Assembly: GCA_008711295.1 (NCBI GenBank)
Contig: VUYV01000036.1
Location: 3,497,339 to 3,561,338, forward strand
Length of the DNA: 64,000 nucleotides
Reading direction: 5' to 3'
From: Anarhynchus alexandrinus
Taxonomy: Eukaryota > Chordata > Aves > Charadriiformes > Charadriidae
Both the position numbers and the translations under genes were made by a program. The stretch's first letter is position 1. Each line of letters starts with the position of its first letter. This document shows positions 1-16,417 of the stretch, in pieces. Below the pieces are notes generated by a model. That model was not told the DNA's origin and ran no database searches. It worked only from the letters and a program-made list of their open reading frames with translations.

Positions 1-185
1 CCCGCCCGCTCCAGCCCCTCCCCCGGCGGGGCGGGGCCGCGCCGCCATCCCGGTCGGGCCTAGCCGGGCCGCCCCGCGTGTGGGGCCGCCATCGTGGGCC
101 TCCCCCGCCTCCCCTCGGCCGGGTGGGCGCTGGGGAGGGTGTTCGCGCTGGAGGCGTAACTGGTGTTTTTCTGGGGAACTTCCAG
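1..185 (+). other. EEF1A1: GC-rich 3' end of EEF1A1 intron 1 (promoter/exon 1 outside the window)
   Basis: This stretch is very GC- and CpG-rich and ends in an acceptor, 'cttccag', followed by 'gtgtcgattc', which resembles the start of exon 2 in mammalian EEF1A1. I read it as the end of the 5' intron that follows the non-coding first exon. No TATA box or 5'TOP start is visible, so the promoter is probably upstream of base 1. It could instead be the 5' flank of a transcript that starts here; RNA ends would decide. Confidence 0.55.
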
Positions 186-221
186 GTGTCGATTCTCTTT
201 TTGCCGAAAGAAAGAACCTAA

Positions 222-3659
<3,438 letters not shown>

Positions 3660-3945
3660 AAATTCTGTACATCAGCTGCCACCTCAGTCTTAATCAGTGG
3701 TGGAAGAACGGTCTCAGAACTGTTTGTCTCAATTGGCCATTTAAGTTTAATAGTAAAAGACTGGTTAATGATTACAATGCACCGTAAAAGCTTCAGAAGG
3801 AAAGGAATGTTTGTGGACCATTTGTTTCGTGGCAGTTTAAGTTATTAGTCTTTAAAATCGATAAATTTTTTAAAATGAAAACTTGACCAAAAAAATCTGT
3901 CACAGAATTTGAGACCATTAAAACAAAAGTTCAATGCTACGTCTC
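3660..3945 (+). terminator. EEF1A1: EEF1A1 3' UTR and proximal poly(A) site
   Basis: After the TGA stop there is about 260 nt of AT-rich 3' UTR. An ATTAAA hexamer lies at 3917-3922. The downstream 'ctctgtgttctttgggttg' is GT-rich, as expected for a cleavage element. Further AATAAA hexamers at about 5524, 6418 and 6443 could serve long 3' UTR forms. Confidence 0.6.
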
Positions 3946-6900
3946 TGTGTTCTTTGGGTTGATGTTAAGTTTATACAAAAACCGATAACACAGTCCTGGT
4001 GGGATCAGAAAGGAATGTTTACTTAAATATGTTAAAAAAGTTGCAAAGCAAGTACTCAAATTTGTTGTTTCTGAAGAGTAGAGTAAAATTCAGCTGCAGG
4101 TTTAGTTTTAACTGATCTAAGCCTTAAAAACTTAACTGGTGCTTTCTTCTTTAAAGTTGGTTTCCGAATTAGATAGCACAAATACCAGGTAACAGTTCAA
4201 GTGTTTTGGGTGCATTTTGTGATGCATTGAGTAAACCAGGAAAACTTTATATTGGGAAGAAGAAATAGTGTGAACAAAACCACACTTAACCTTGAAAAAG
4301 CATAAACAGAATCAAGTGTTTGGTTTCCCCTAATTCTTGTACACAGATTTTTCTAATTGCTAGCAGAAACAGATTTTTTTTTTTTTTTTTCCTGGGGAAC
4401 TGATTAACTGTTGTGTAGATTTTTCAAGATTAAACACTTGTGTATCTAAACATTTTGTAATGCATATTAAGGCATTCAATAGTTAAATTTCAAAAACGTA
4501 CCTTGTCTAGAAGGACACTTTGATGCTTGTCAGGCCATCTCTGAATGACCGCCTGTTACAGCATCCTGCTCAGTTTTTATTTCAAGAACAAAGCTCGGAG
4601 AGAAACAGGCAGGTATTTCCACTGACTTCCAACAGGGTCGTGTTTGTACCTGTCTTGCTTTGGTGTTTTTGAATTTTGGAACTGAAGGATGTTTCTAGGA
4701 TGTTCGCTTGGAGAAGGAACATACTGGTGCGTTTCCCAGAGCAATGTGATAAATGCACACTGATGTATCAGCACCAAAGGAAGTGGTGGGACTGTGTACT
4801 TGTCATCTTAACAATGGGGTTGAAGATTTGGATCAAACAGTCAATTAAAGGGGGATTGGGTAACAAGTTCAAAAGATGATCATCGTAAAAAAATTTTGGC
4901 CATCAGAAAAAAGCCAGCTGTAATATACAGGGATTCCAGAATAAGTCTCACTTCAAATTGGTAAATGGAGACAAGCAGTTAATGGATAATCAGGTCTGAC
5001 TTGCATAATGACGCAGCTGTTTTACTAACCTTTAACACAATTTCCCCACAGCTTCCCCACATGGGTTCCAAAAGAATTCAGTATCTCTGAAGGATTATTG
5101 TTCCATGACACCAGTATGTTTGTTCTGTCTGTAACAGCTTATATTCTCTTGTTTGTTTTCCTTCTTCAGCTATGTGCTTGCTCTGTAGGAACTCATAACA
5201 TATCTGTACTGCCTGAATATGCTTGGATAATCCTGAACTGCTGTTAATTACTTTCATACTCTCTGGTTGGATCTTTTCTCATTTTCTGCTCACCTTCTGT
5301 CTTAACTACTGTAAAACCTCGGAGCATTATACCCCGTTTTTGAAGGTACAGAAGCACTGAGTGCAGTGGAAGCAAGGGCTAGAGTGCTTCGGTCTCTGTA
5401 GGAGACTGGAATTCGGTAAAGGAATCTCATCATGATTCTTAAATTCTTCTAAAGGTTTGTTAGTATCCCCAGGACAACAAGGAAGTACATGACTTTCAAA
5501 TGGAGGCAGATGTACCGTTGCCATAATAAAGCTAAAGTATCTTGCCAAATCTCTGCGTGCTTTTCAGTTAAACCGCTGACTTCTTTTTCTGAGAGACTTC
5601 GGTCAAACTGGTTCAGCCAAGTGCGAAGTTCTAATTTGGATGAAAATAATAATAAAAAAAAAGGGCTTTGGTGCAATCTGTGTGTTAAGGTTTCTTCCAC
5701 GTTCCTGCGTTGGGCGCTGTTGGGTTTGGCTGGCCGCGGCCGGGGTGCGCAGCGCCCACTCCCTCTGCCCTTCCCCTCTGCTCTTCGCACGGGGTTGCCT
5801 TCAGTGGGGTGTATTTGTCCAGTACAGTTTGGAAAGTGGCTTGTAATAAGCAACTGGTTCGAACTGAAGCCTTAAGGCAAAATAAGGGCTGAAGCAGCGT
5901 CTCTGCCCCCAAGCGGGGGAAGCCGGCGGCAGGGCAGGGGCTGAGGGCGGGCAGGGCACCTATTTCAAGAGGCCTCTTTCTTCTGGTCAGCTGTGCCTAG
6001 GTCAAAGAACACTGCCCAGTGGCAACTGCAGAAGCTGCTGGGGGGATGTCTCGGGTTAAAATGGCCCGGCTGATCGGGTGCAGGAGTCGGCTTTGTGCGC
6101 TGGAGTGTGTGTGGGGGGGTTCTGCCTCTGTAGGAGGTTTAAAAAAAAGCTAAAGCCTGGAGAACAGACAGCACTGCAGCTAACAACTTCACCTTGTCTG
6201 CAGTGAAAACAACTAGATGCTTGTGACCACTGCCCGCAATACTAAAAATTGCTTTCAAGTACTTAAAACCTGTTTAACACATTCTGATTCTTTTTTTTTT
6301 TCATACTCTTGTAGACCAGTTTTGCTTTCTATATACTAACGCAATGCCTTCTCGGTTCCTTCATTAATCTTTGACTACCTGGGGAAACTGTCAGACTTCT
6401 GTAAACAAAAGTTGGGAATAAAACTACTTTGGTCAAACTTTTAATAAACGTTGATAGTTGAGAACTGTATTGGTCTTCTGACTGCTTATTTCTTCAAGCA
6501 ACTTTTACAGCTGTCCTTAACTCTTTCCGTACTGTCCTGGTGGTGTTCACGCTGAAGTGTGACAGCGCAGTGCCGCCGTGACGTGGCTAGCTACGACGGC
6601 AGAAAACTGGCTAGAATATTAAATTTATTTAATTCATTTTGAGCTTTATTGCTGAAGGTGGCAGTGGGGAGCTGGAAGATTGAAACGTCATTTCCTTTCT
6701 AGTTGACGATGCGTTGCTTTGGGAGGCCGGAGGGCTTTTGGTGCGCAGAAATATGCCAAAAATGTAGGCGGCGAGGTGTGTGGGGACTGGGATACAGCAG
6801 AGCCTGGGCTGCGGCGGGAAATGGAGCAGCACAGTTGTAGCGGCTGTAGCCGAGTAACTTCTTGCTCAGTTTTGTTTCTCTGGTTTTAGGCTGGACCAAA

Positions 6901-7807
6901 AGGGGCTCTGCTCAGGCTGCTGCCCCAAAGGTTCTTTTAACTGTGTCTCAGACCACCTCGGGATAGTTAATTTTACTGGGATAGTTAATTTTACTGAAAT
7001 TGCAGACGGAAGCCTCAGTCACATTCTGATGGTAGCTGGCTCAATATATTTTGCAAGGGATCGACAAACTTTGACAAGTCACTGATGATTTCTCTAAATG
7101 CGTATTTTAAATTCTAGATTTGGTCAAGATAAAGCCACGTAGAAACAGGTTGAACTTTGTCCTGTGTGGGGATACCCTTTTCCTCGTTGGTGCTGCAATA
7201 TCTGCTTAAGAACAGCATAAATTCAGTCTGGACCACAAATACAACTCACCTGGTTTTAATTTATATTAATTGAATGTTTATGTAGTGCCTTGAGGGGGCT
7301 GGGAGGGTTGATGAGCTCCCGGTCTCCCCAGCATCACCCTCCTGCCCTGTTCTGGGCTCCGCAAAGGACAACCCCAGATGTGCAATGCTCATTTTCGCCT
7401 GTCCCCAAAGTGGAGCCTCACTGGCTGTGAAGGACGGAGGCTGAGCCCTCCTTATTTATTTTTAAAGCCTCTTTAGTGCTGGCCAAGCCAGTTGTTTTTT
7501 CCTGCCCCGTGCTGCTGCAGGGCGGCCGTGCCCGTGTGGTGGCTGATCCCGGCAGATGGGTGTGTGAAGAAGGGCACGGGGAAAGGACCCTGCTGGAGGG
7601 AGCCGGGGGCTTTGTGGAGACACCTGCCCTGAGGCGCTGCTGCCGGCTAGTGGCACGCCCAGGTTGAGGTAACTTAATTTTGCCCACGTTTTGGGTGACC
7701 CAGGAGGAGTTTTGCTCTGTGCTTTCTTCAGAACAGTGTGGTTCCTTTCCCTTGCCTACCCTTATGCAGGTAGCTGCAGAACTTCTTATGAGCTGTTTAA
7801 CGCCCTT
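3946..7807. other. Intergenic; no gene recognised, possible long EEF1A1 3' UTR
   Basis: Single-copy-looking DNA with only short open frames. AATAAA motifs at about 5524, 6418 and 6443 on the plus strand would allow read-through EEF1A1 transcripts of up to roughly 2.8 kb of 3' UTR. A small GC-rich patch lies at 5700-5960. An exact 18-bp tandem duplication lies at 6960-6995. I see no conserved protein. Confidence 0.4.
6960..6995 (+). repeat. Exact 18-bp tandem duplication
   Basis: The 18-mer 'gggatagttaattttact' occurs twice back to back with no mismatch, suggesting a recent slippage duplication in intergenic DNA. Confidence 0.85.
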
Positions 7808-8440
7808 AGAATCATAGAATGGTTTAGAGTGGAAGGAATCTTCAAGATCATCTAGTTCCAACCCCCCTGCCATGGCCAGGGACACCTTCCACTAGACCAG
7901 GTTGCTCAAAGCCCCATCCAGCCTGGCCTTGAACACCTCCAGGGATGGGGCCTCCACAGCTTCCCTGGGCAACCTGTTCCAATGCCTCACCACCCTCAGA
8001 GTGAAAAATTTCTTCCTGATATCTATTCTAAATCTACCCTCTTCCAGTTTGAAGCCATTCCCCCTTGTCCTATCTCTACATGCCCTTGTGGTAAGTCCCT
8101 CTCCAGCTTTCTTGTAGGTGCTCTTCAGACACTGGAAGGCTGCTATAAGGTCTCCCCGGAGCCTTCTCTTCTCCAGGCTGAACCACCCCAACTCTCTCAG
8201 CCTGTCCTCATAGGAGAGGTACTCCAACCCTCTGATCATCCTTCGTGGCCCTCCTCTGGACCCACTCCAACAGGTCCATGTCCTTCTTGTGCTGAGGACT
8301 CCAAAGCTGGATGCAGTGCTCCAGGTGGGGTCTCACAAGAGCAGAGTAGATGGGTAGAGTCACCTCCTTCAACCTGCTGGCCACACTTCTTTTGATGCAG
8401 CCCAGGATACAGTTGGCATTCCAGGCTGTGAGTGCACCTT
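7808..8440 (-). mobile_element. CR1 LINE fragment, 3' part of ORF2 (reverse transcriptase end) plus 3' UTR
   Basis: The 3' tail is at 7808 (plus strand 'agaatcatagaatggttta') and the element reads leftward. Between about 8239 and 7892 the minus strand encodes a peptide with the CR1 C-terminal signature: [20 protein letters not shown], then RDRTRGN, then [20 protein letters not shown]. The 5' end is truncated near 8440, as is usual for CR1. It still has an open frame of about 115 codons in its ORF2 end, so it is not very old. It is not autonomous. Confidence 0.9.
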
Positions 8441-11400
8441 TACAAGGTCTAACTCAGCTTAACTTCTCACAAGCCTCAGTTTATCTGTTTGCTCCTGGAT
8501 CTAAAATGGATCTGCCTTCGCTGATGAGCCAGTCTTCTTTTTTTCCACGTCCCTCTATGGTTTGTGCTTCTCTGAGGTCCTGCTCAAAGTGGCTGCTCTA
8601 TCAAAAAGCCCCTTTCTACAAGAATTTTTTTCTCTCCCTCCCTTTTCAGTGCAAATTGCAAATTCCTGACAGTGTTAACACCTTTGAGTTTATGATGATT
8701 ATTTTCAAGTCCTTGAATTCTTCCCGTTGTTTGACTGCACCAAATAGTACTTTCTGCCTGGGAATTCAGCCTTCTGAAATGGCAAGTCTTAAACAACAGC
8801 CAAACCATATCCTAAACTGAGGAATAAACTGTGACCACGGGAAATAGCGTTGGGCCAAATTCCCATTTCTCCTGTGATGCTCCTACTGCTTCCTACCGAG
8901 GGGAAGGCTGGAACCTCCTCGCTTCATGAGGAAGAAGAGAGCACCCAGGGTACAATAGAGCTGAAGGAAAACCTGGTAGACGGCAAAACCGTATCAGTTT
9001 CCAAAACAGAGAAGCTGTGTTTTTTTAGCCTTTTCTGAATCCTCTTTTGTCCCTTCAGATTATTTCTGCATTATTAATCGGTTACATCATTGTCTGCTTT
9101 TTTTTTTTTTTNTTTTTTTAAGCTAAGGTTGATTTCTGGCTGCCTATCGATAATTCTTTAATCCTTTATGTTTCAAATATTGACACAACATGATTCAAAT
9201 CTGCTAGTTTCTCTGCACTGATAAGGTGACAGTTAAACAGTTATTTTCCTCGAAAGCTGCTGGGTGAAGTACTGAGGAAAACCGGAGATACATCGGAGTG
9301 CGATTCCCCTCCGGGCGGTCACCAGCCTGCGGGTGGGGGGGATGGTGGGGCAGCCATGGGGTGCACAAGGTGTGGGTGCTGTGGAGCTGTGCCCACGCTT
9401 TGCAGCTCTGAATTTGTGCAGGTTTTGCTGTTTTCTTCTTTAAAAAAAAAACAACCCAAAAACACAACAAAACAACTTGAAGGTATCTAAGCTTTCATTG
9501 GTGAAACATCCCTTATGGGCCAAATGCGTGTTTTCAAGGGTGCTGCAGCAACAGGTTTGCCCTCGGTGTGCTGATGTACCGAGTCAGGGCGTCCTCCTGG
9601 CTCTTCTGGGCAAAGCAGCCCAGTAACCTGCTTGTCCTTCTGCACGAGCATCATCTGCCCAGCACAGACACAAGTCCGTGGGTTAACACGCTGCTTTTTC
9701 ATATTACATAGTCACTGGAAATAACCAGAACCAGCTCACCCCTAACTCGGGGCCCTGCCAGCAGCTCTCACGGTCGCCTTTTCCCTTTCAGCCCAGTAAA
9801 ATCTGGATTATTCAATACAAAGGGGGAAGAGCCACAGCAGAGCCCGTTTCCCCACCCCAGGTCCCTGTTCTGCAGGACTCAGTGCGGTCGGCCGGCATGG
9901 CGGCCCACTCCAAACCCGCACGGCCACGGAAGGGCAAAGACAACCTTCCCCTTCCGCGGTGGTTTTGTTGCAGGTGGGGCTGAAATTTCAAAGCAAGTTT
10001 CAGATTTTGCTTATCTGCAGCCACCTGGGCACATCTTAAGCAAAACTCCCATTTTTTCCTTTGATATATATGTGTGTGTGTGTATATATACACACACGTG
10101 TATATATTATATATATGCATATATAAATTAATAAGGTGCCTACCTTCTCTTCTTTTTAATTATTGCAGTTGCCAGACTTCTTGAAAATCTGCATTTCCTG
10201 TTTTGAAGCTGAATTCTAAGCGAATTCCTTAGTAAATAGAGTGAAACCCCCATAAGTGACAAAATATTTAATTATTAATTATTTATTAATATAATATAAT
10301 ATAACGTAACATAACATAATATTATATTTATTATTCTATACTTAGTTACTATTATTAAATATTTAGTAAATATTTGGTGTTACAGGCTGGGCTGTGGTTC
10401 TGCTAACAGGACATGGGTATTTTGGAGAAAGAGATGTAGGTTTGTTTGTTGTTAAGAGTTGCCTCTGTGTAAAATAAGCCCTTAAATAGCCCTTCCTGGA
10501 GGGAAAAAAAAAAAAGAAAAAAAGAGTAGATGAATTTAAGTGTAATTCTAGGTTTGCTCCTACTTGACTGTTATTTCTAGTAATAATAGCTAATATTATG
10601 TTGTTTGCTGCTAAAGTGTTTTTATGGATGGCAGTACCTTAATTCCTTGGAGAAGGAGGGGATCTTCGGGAGCGCACAGGGACCAGGGAAAGGAAGGAGC
10701 AAGCCCGGACAAGAGCTCTGCTCTGCCGCCGTCGCTTCCTTGGGAGGGTAATTCCTGCGCCTCATTTCTGGGCACGAATCCCCAGGATTTCCACACACTG
10801 CACAGCTGAGGAGAACTGAGATCACAGCATGCGATGTGACCACTCTGCGTCCGGTACAGCCGCCTCCAGCTCCTGCCTGATGCCCGCCACCGTCGTCTGG
10901 CCCCGCTATGGGGCAGTGTCACCCAGCTGGCCCGTGGCCACCCGGCCAAAGTCCCGCGAGGTGCGGTGGGTCAGGGACCAAACCTCGCTGCAGCAGCCAG
11001 CTCAGCATCTCCGGCCACAGCAGCCTTTCCACTTGTGACGCCAGAAATCCCCTACGCTTGTGACACAAGCCACCACCTGGTCACACAAGGCAATTTTCAA
11101 GTTAAGCCTCATAAAATTACGACCGAGGAGACTAGTCACGAGCCTGTTGTCAGCTCCCCTCTCTTCTTGCCGCCCCGCAAGGCACAGAGTGAGCTCATTT
11201 CCCACCTGGCTCCGTGCCTGCTCTTCAGTCAACCACATCAAGCGCTAAGTCACTTGGAACAAGAACAGCGTGTGCTTATGGGTCCCCAGCGGTGCCTGAC
11301 AACGTGCCTCCTGGGGCTTGTGCTGGGAGCTGCAGCTGATGCTAGACATGAACGCCTTCACCCTTCACTTCATCCACCTCCCATCTCCACTGCGGCATCG

Positions 11401-11839
11401 GCCTTTGCTGAACCTTGCTCCTCCCGGGGAGCTCTGCAGATCCACTCCTGCAGTGGGGACATGCTGATTCTGTCGGGACACACATGGGGAAGCTGAGGAC
11501 AAGGACGTGTTTGAGCTTGTGGTTCACAGCTGAACATCCCAAGGAGGCATCACAGGCTGTCAAAACATCTAGGCTTAAGTCAGCAAAGAGGTGAAGAGGT
11601 TGCAGCCTCCAGCTTTCAGGCTAGAAGATTTGCCACTACTGGACTTCTTGGCAGAGAGGTCAAGGCCCAGGCACTGGGTATGGTGACTGCGCAATGGTGA
11701 CTATGGAGTCAGAGAGCCTCTGATGGGAATCCATATCTGTCTCCTCCCTGAGAGTTACACGGGCAGGGTTAAGCCTACACAGCTGTTTAGAAAGAAAAGA
11801 GACAAAAGCACAATCGCTTAAAGGAAAAAGAGCCACTGC
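8441..11839. other. Intergenic; no gene recognised
   Basis: Contains a poly-T run with an unresolved base (N at 9112), a TA/TG microsatellite (10065-10130), AT-rich low complexity at 10260-10380, and a GC-richer stretch at 10800-11500. The open frames here have no recognisable domains and lack gene-like splice context. Confidence 0.4.
10065..10130. repeat. Compound (TA)n/(TG)n microsatellite
   Basis: Alternating tatata, tgtgtg and cacaca tracts; the TG and CA blocks face each other around 'tatatata', so the tract can fold on itself. Confidence 0.85.
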
Positions 11840-12630
11840 AGTCAGGGAGCTGGATTCGTCAGGGGCCCAACTTAAATGCATCTACGCCAATGCACGTAGC
11901 ACGGGGAACAAACAAGAGGAGTTAGAGACATGCACACACCTGCAAGGCTATGATCTAAGCGACATCATGGAGACATGGTGGGACAGCTGCTGTGATTGGA
12001 ATGTTGAAATGGACGGATACCGGGTCCTCAGGAAGAACAAGCAGGGGAGACAAGGAGGACGTATAACCCTCTGTATCAAGGACCAGCTGGAGTGCATGGA
12101 GATCTGCCTAGGAATGAATGAGGAGCCAACCCAGAGCTTATGGGTCAGGATTAGAGGGAGGGCAGGGACAGACTGTGGGGGTCTGCTACAGGCCACCTGG
12201 TCAGGAAGACTGACCAGGTGGAAGACTGAGTGGATGAGGCCCTCTATAGACAGGCAGAAGCAGTCTCACATTTGCAAGCCCTGGTCCTCATGGGTGACTT
12301 CAACCACCCCGGTGTCTGTTGGTGGGACAGCACAGAAGGGCATAAGCAATCCAGACAGTTCCTGGAATGCATTGATGGATAAATTCCTTCTCCAAGTGAC
12401 AGAAGAACCAGTGAGGAGAGATGCCATGCTGGACCTTGTTCTCACAACAAGGAGGGGCTAGTGGGGAATGTCATGCACAGGTTGCCCGGAGAAGTTGTGG
12501 AAGCTCCATCTCTGGAGGTGTTCAAGGCCAGGCTGGTCTAATGGGAGGTGTCCCTGCCCATGGCAGGGGCATTGGAACTAGATGATCTTTAAGGTCGCTT
12601 CCAACCTAAACCATTCTATGATTCTGTGAT
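11840..12630 (+). mobile_element. Internally deleted CR1 LINE: endonuclease domain joined to the 3' end
   Basis: From about 11840 to 12460 the plus strand encodes a decayed CR1 endonuclease (pieces such as NARSTGNKQEELE, LSDIMETWWD, DGYRVLRKNKQGRQGG, LWVRIRGRAG, RRDAMLDLVLTTRRG). At about 12465-12482 it jumps straight to the extreme CR1 3' end: 'gttgcccggagaagttgtgg', then the tail 'aaccattctatgattctgtg', ending near 12630. The whole reverse transcriptase, about 2 kb in a full element, is missing. Frameshifts and stops in the endonuclease show it is dead. Confidence 0.85.
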
Positions 12631-15227
12631 AATTTTGTTTCCCTAAAGCATACCTGTCATTAAAACAATAGATCAAGAATCAATCCCTTTTTGTAACAGC
12701 AGTTGCAGAGTGAGTCTCCCATCTTCCAGCTGAATGCTCTGGCCACCGCTAAATTTCAGCATAAGAGGCGAAAGACACATTTTACTTCTCACTAGCCCCG
12801 TGAAGCCATAGCAAGAGATGGAAACAAACACCTGGAAGGACTCTGAGCAGCACAAGCCATGGTTCAGGGGGAAGCCCAGAGAGCACCTTCCTGGTGGAAA
12901 TGGCAGCTCCTGGAGGACAGCAGATTCCTCCTGCATCTACTAAACGGGATCTTGAGATACTTGTCACCGGGTGGAGGAGCACAACCTGGGAAGCATAGGT
13001 ATCAAAGCTGACAAGCCCCTGAGCATCTAAAATGACTGCAAGCGAAGACTGGTACTAACTAAAGTGCAAGGGCAATGCTCAACTAGGAGGCACATCTGTA
13101 CTTCCAAGGGCCACCAAAGTGGGGGACTAAGACGAACCATTTTGCACAGCCACTGCTGCACCATGGCAAACGTGTCAGCAGCACTGAGACCATCAAAGAT
13201 TGGGTGGTGACAGCTTTTAGTGTCTCCCAGTGTGAAACGTCTTCCCACTTTTTCCTCTTGCTCTCATCTTCCAGGCAGAAATAAAGAAAAGATGAAGAAA
13301 TAGGGCAGTCTGATTATCACATGAAATGAAAACTAGAATAGGAAAGGAAGACAACGGTTGTCTTGGAAAACTGGTACAAGATAGGATGGTAGGAGATCTG
13401 AGGAAATTTGGCTTTGGGAAAATTGCTGATCACCAGGCCTGTGTTCTACAGGAGGGGAAAAAAAAAGAGACACTTGCATTGAAGCAGGGAACACAAAGAC
13501 CCTTGGTACACGCAACGAGTTCGGCCACCCTCACCACGTGTCCTACCCTCCCCACTTGCCTGGTCACAGTCGGGACTAGAGGAGGACAAAGTGCGATTCA
13601 TCGCTGCACAGCCAAGGAAAAGTGAGCAGACATCCATGTTAAAGGCAGGTTCCTCCGGTTCTGCCCTTCCCACGCTGTTGGCCTCAGTGAGACCACAGGA
13701 CCCATGAGGGTCTAAGCTCATTTTGTCTTCATGCAAAAACCAAACCTTGGGCCTTGTGACAAATCCCTGGTGGAATCAGAAAGCGGATGGCACAATGTCT
13801 GCATCCTATCTGCCCGTGGTATTCACAGCGGATTATTTAGCCTTTCTGTGCTTGGTTTTCTTAACAAAACGAATAGAACCCCTTGTAGCTATGATTTCTT
13901 TTCACGTTAAAAATTTTCTCAAACGAGAAGTGTTCAACAAGCCCAAGACGTTGCGGCAAGCCCTGTATACGTGAAACTAATACCTGAGGCACAGCCAGGC
14001 CTCAAACTTGCGCACGTGCCAGGTTTTCCATTTCAGCAAATATGGACATCATTAACCCACAAACGTGAACAGAGGACACCCTGTCTTAACGAGGGAGCTC
14101 GCCAGTGCCCAAAGACCCACTTCACGCTGAAATAGAGAGAGCAGTTGTTACAGAAGATCTGCTGGAAAGCGATGCAGCCATGCCCTTCCCACTGCAATTT
14201 CCCCCGGAGTTAACTAACTCTCTCGCTCCTTTCTAACTCTTAGACCACGGCTGTGCATTATTAAATTGCATTATTAAATCGCTAAAAGTAAGAAAAGCAA
14301 ACGCTCACTCTTTCTGCTCTTCCTTTGACACCGGAGCAGCCCAGCTCAGTGGAGACACACTTTGATTTACGCCGGTGCGTGTGAGACCAGCGCCAAAGCC
14401 TTTGTAGCACAGAAGTAAATTTAGCACAGAAAACTTGGGGAAAAGTGTTTGCCTTTGTAGCAGGGTGCGAGGGGCTTGCCTTTCGAGACACACATTATTG
14501 GAAGTAAGGCTTTCCTGTCAAATGACTGCTGGCAAGAACCAGGAAATGCAGTTTTGAGATTGCACAATCTGCTTAAAAGTGAAAGGATGAAAGTGTCCAT
14601 AGGGCTTCCTTCCTAGTCTGTAAAATCTAGACCTAAGTTTTTACAGACATAGGTATGTACATCAAAACCAAACACAATACAAAGATAACGCCGTTAAGAA
14701 AGCATGAAACTTTCCTGATCAGAAACTCAGCTGCTTTGAAGAGGCAGAGAGGTGCTGGATTCAGGGCTTCTTCAGATTCACATAGCTGGAATTTCAAGAG
14801 CACCATACCTGGAGCCTGAGTTACACGGCAGAAAGCGTAGCTGCCTTCCTTACGCTAAACTTCAGGCTTACAAGGTTGAAGCAATTCTTCTGAAGCTGAA
14901 AGGAAAACAGGCCACAGACATAAAGCGGTAGACAGACATCAGCTTTTCTGAGCCATTCTGACATGAAATGACACGATCATGTGTCTAAAGCTGCCCCATA
15001 CAAGCCAATAGCTGGTGACAGGGACATGCTTTCAGGAAGGAAGATGATGCCCCAAACAAAGCTGTAGGCTCTGCCCATCCTCCTGCTGCATGACAGGGTC
15101 TCTGTCAACAAATTATTTGCTTTGACTCTTTTCAGGAGAGGAACCACTCACCCAGAGCAAGTAAAACAGATGGAAGTCTGGGATCATAATTTCAAAATGA
15201 TAGTGCTATATATATATATATGGTTTA
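12631..15227. other. Intergenic; nothing recognised
   Basis: Non-repetitive by eye apart from a TA dinucleotide run at about 15207-15221. Open frames (for example 13326-13625 on plus) are short and show no known motif. Confidence 0.4.
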
Positions 15228-15281
15228 CGGTTGGACTCAATGATCTTAAGAGCCTTTTCCAACCTAAATGATTCTATGATT
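15228..15281 (+). mobile_element. Solo CR1 3' tail
   Basis: About 54 bp matching the terminal CR1 consensus: 'gttggactcaatgatcttaa', then 'ttccaacctaaatgattcta', then 'tgatt'. Only the extreme 3' end is present, consistent with severe 5' truncation on insertion next to a TA repeat. Confidence 0.8.
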
Positions 15282-15812
15282 TACCTGCAACATAACTTGT
15301 TCCGAAGCCCATTTTCCCAGTCAGTTCCGAGGATGTTCAGAAATGAGACTAGCATCAGGCACTGCTGCCCAAGTCAGGCAAAGGTTCAGCAGGTGCGCAG
15401 CAACAGCTTGAATTTAGGGTTTCTTGATGGCACATGACAAACTGACTGCCCAACATGGATCTCGTTCAGATGCAAGTTATGTTACTGTCAGTTGCAGGAC
15501 AGGGCTGATGAGAAACCCCCGGTCCTGCTCCCTTGGGCTACCAAGCCACCCACCCGCCGACCCCCAGCACGTCAGTCTGTCAGTCACCACACTGCCCAGA
15601 CCTGGGGCTCCTGCGGCGGGTTCCAATACGGTCCCCGCCTCCCTCAGCACCCTGACCCAGGTGGTGAGTCTCGGTCCAGCTGCCTTCACCAGCTCCGGGG
15701 CTAATCTCACCCCACTTTACCTCCACCTGCTTGAACCGTGACCCAGTGACTTGCCAAGGTTCAACTGAAAGCTAAATGACAACGAAGTTCTTCAACAAGT
15801 TTCAAGATAAGC
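15282..15812. other. Intergenic between EEF1A1 block and the MTO1 3' end; nothing recognised
   Basis: About 530 bp with a GC-richer part at 15530-15720. Open frames on both strands have no recognisable domain. Confidence 0.35.
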
Positions 15813-16417
15813 TTTATTTCTTTTAAAGGAGGAAAAAAGAGTCCAGGATACAGTGTTTACATTCACTCTGTCTCCTATGCGTGTTTAAATATTCGCGTGG
15901 CACACATTTCCGTAACCAAGTGTCTCCTATTGGCTGACATCACACTAAAACTTCAGACTGTGCATAGTCACTGCACAGCTATAAACACAAATACTGAAGT
16001 CAATGGAACACACTTTCCAGCTCAAATCCTCTTGTGCTGCTGTGGGTTCAGCACGGTAACATTTCTTACTCATTTCAGAAAAGCAAAACACTGTCCTTTC
16101 CAGGATGCTTTAGAACACATTTTGACTATCTGACACCTTCCAAATGAGCGGAACTTTAAAAGCAATTCCCCTGTCTTTTCATTTGGATTGGCAAAATCAC
16201 AGGCTGTATTTAGGTTCATAAGCACGCACTTCACGATTCGTCACCTTTGTTCTACTCAACGACACTGCCACAGGACACAACCAGAACTACTTTGGATCCA
16301 GCCAGCATCAGTTTTATCTGTGAAGAGGCTCATGAGCACAGGTGATCTTGCCACATCCTCCAGTAGGAGAGGTGCACTTCTCTACAAAGGTGTTTTAACA
16401 AAGGTACTCTCTGACTC
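15790..16417 (-). terminator. MTO1: MTO1 3' UTR and poly(A) signal
   Basis: The MTO1 stop codon is at 16418-16420 (minus strand). The minus-strand AATAAA (plus 'tttatt') at 15818-15813 gives a 3' UTR of about 600 nt. No earlier canonical signal stood out. Confidence 0.5.

Noticed and set aside
5489..5875. 128-codon plus frame and overlapping minus frame between EEF1A1 and MTO1
   Set aside because: Mutually overlapping frames in a locally GC-rich patch with no known motif and no supporting splice sites.
7892..8239. 115-codon minus-strand open frame
   Set aside because: It is the end of CR1 ORF2 (reverse transcriptase C-terminus).
11967..12461. 164-codon open frame that looks like a gene
   Set aside because: It is the decayed CR1 endonuclease region, not a host gene.
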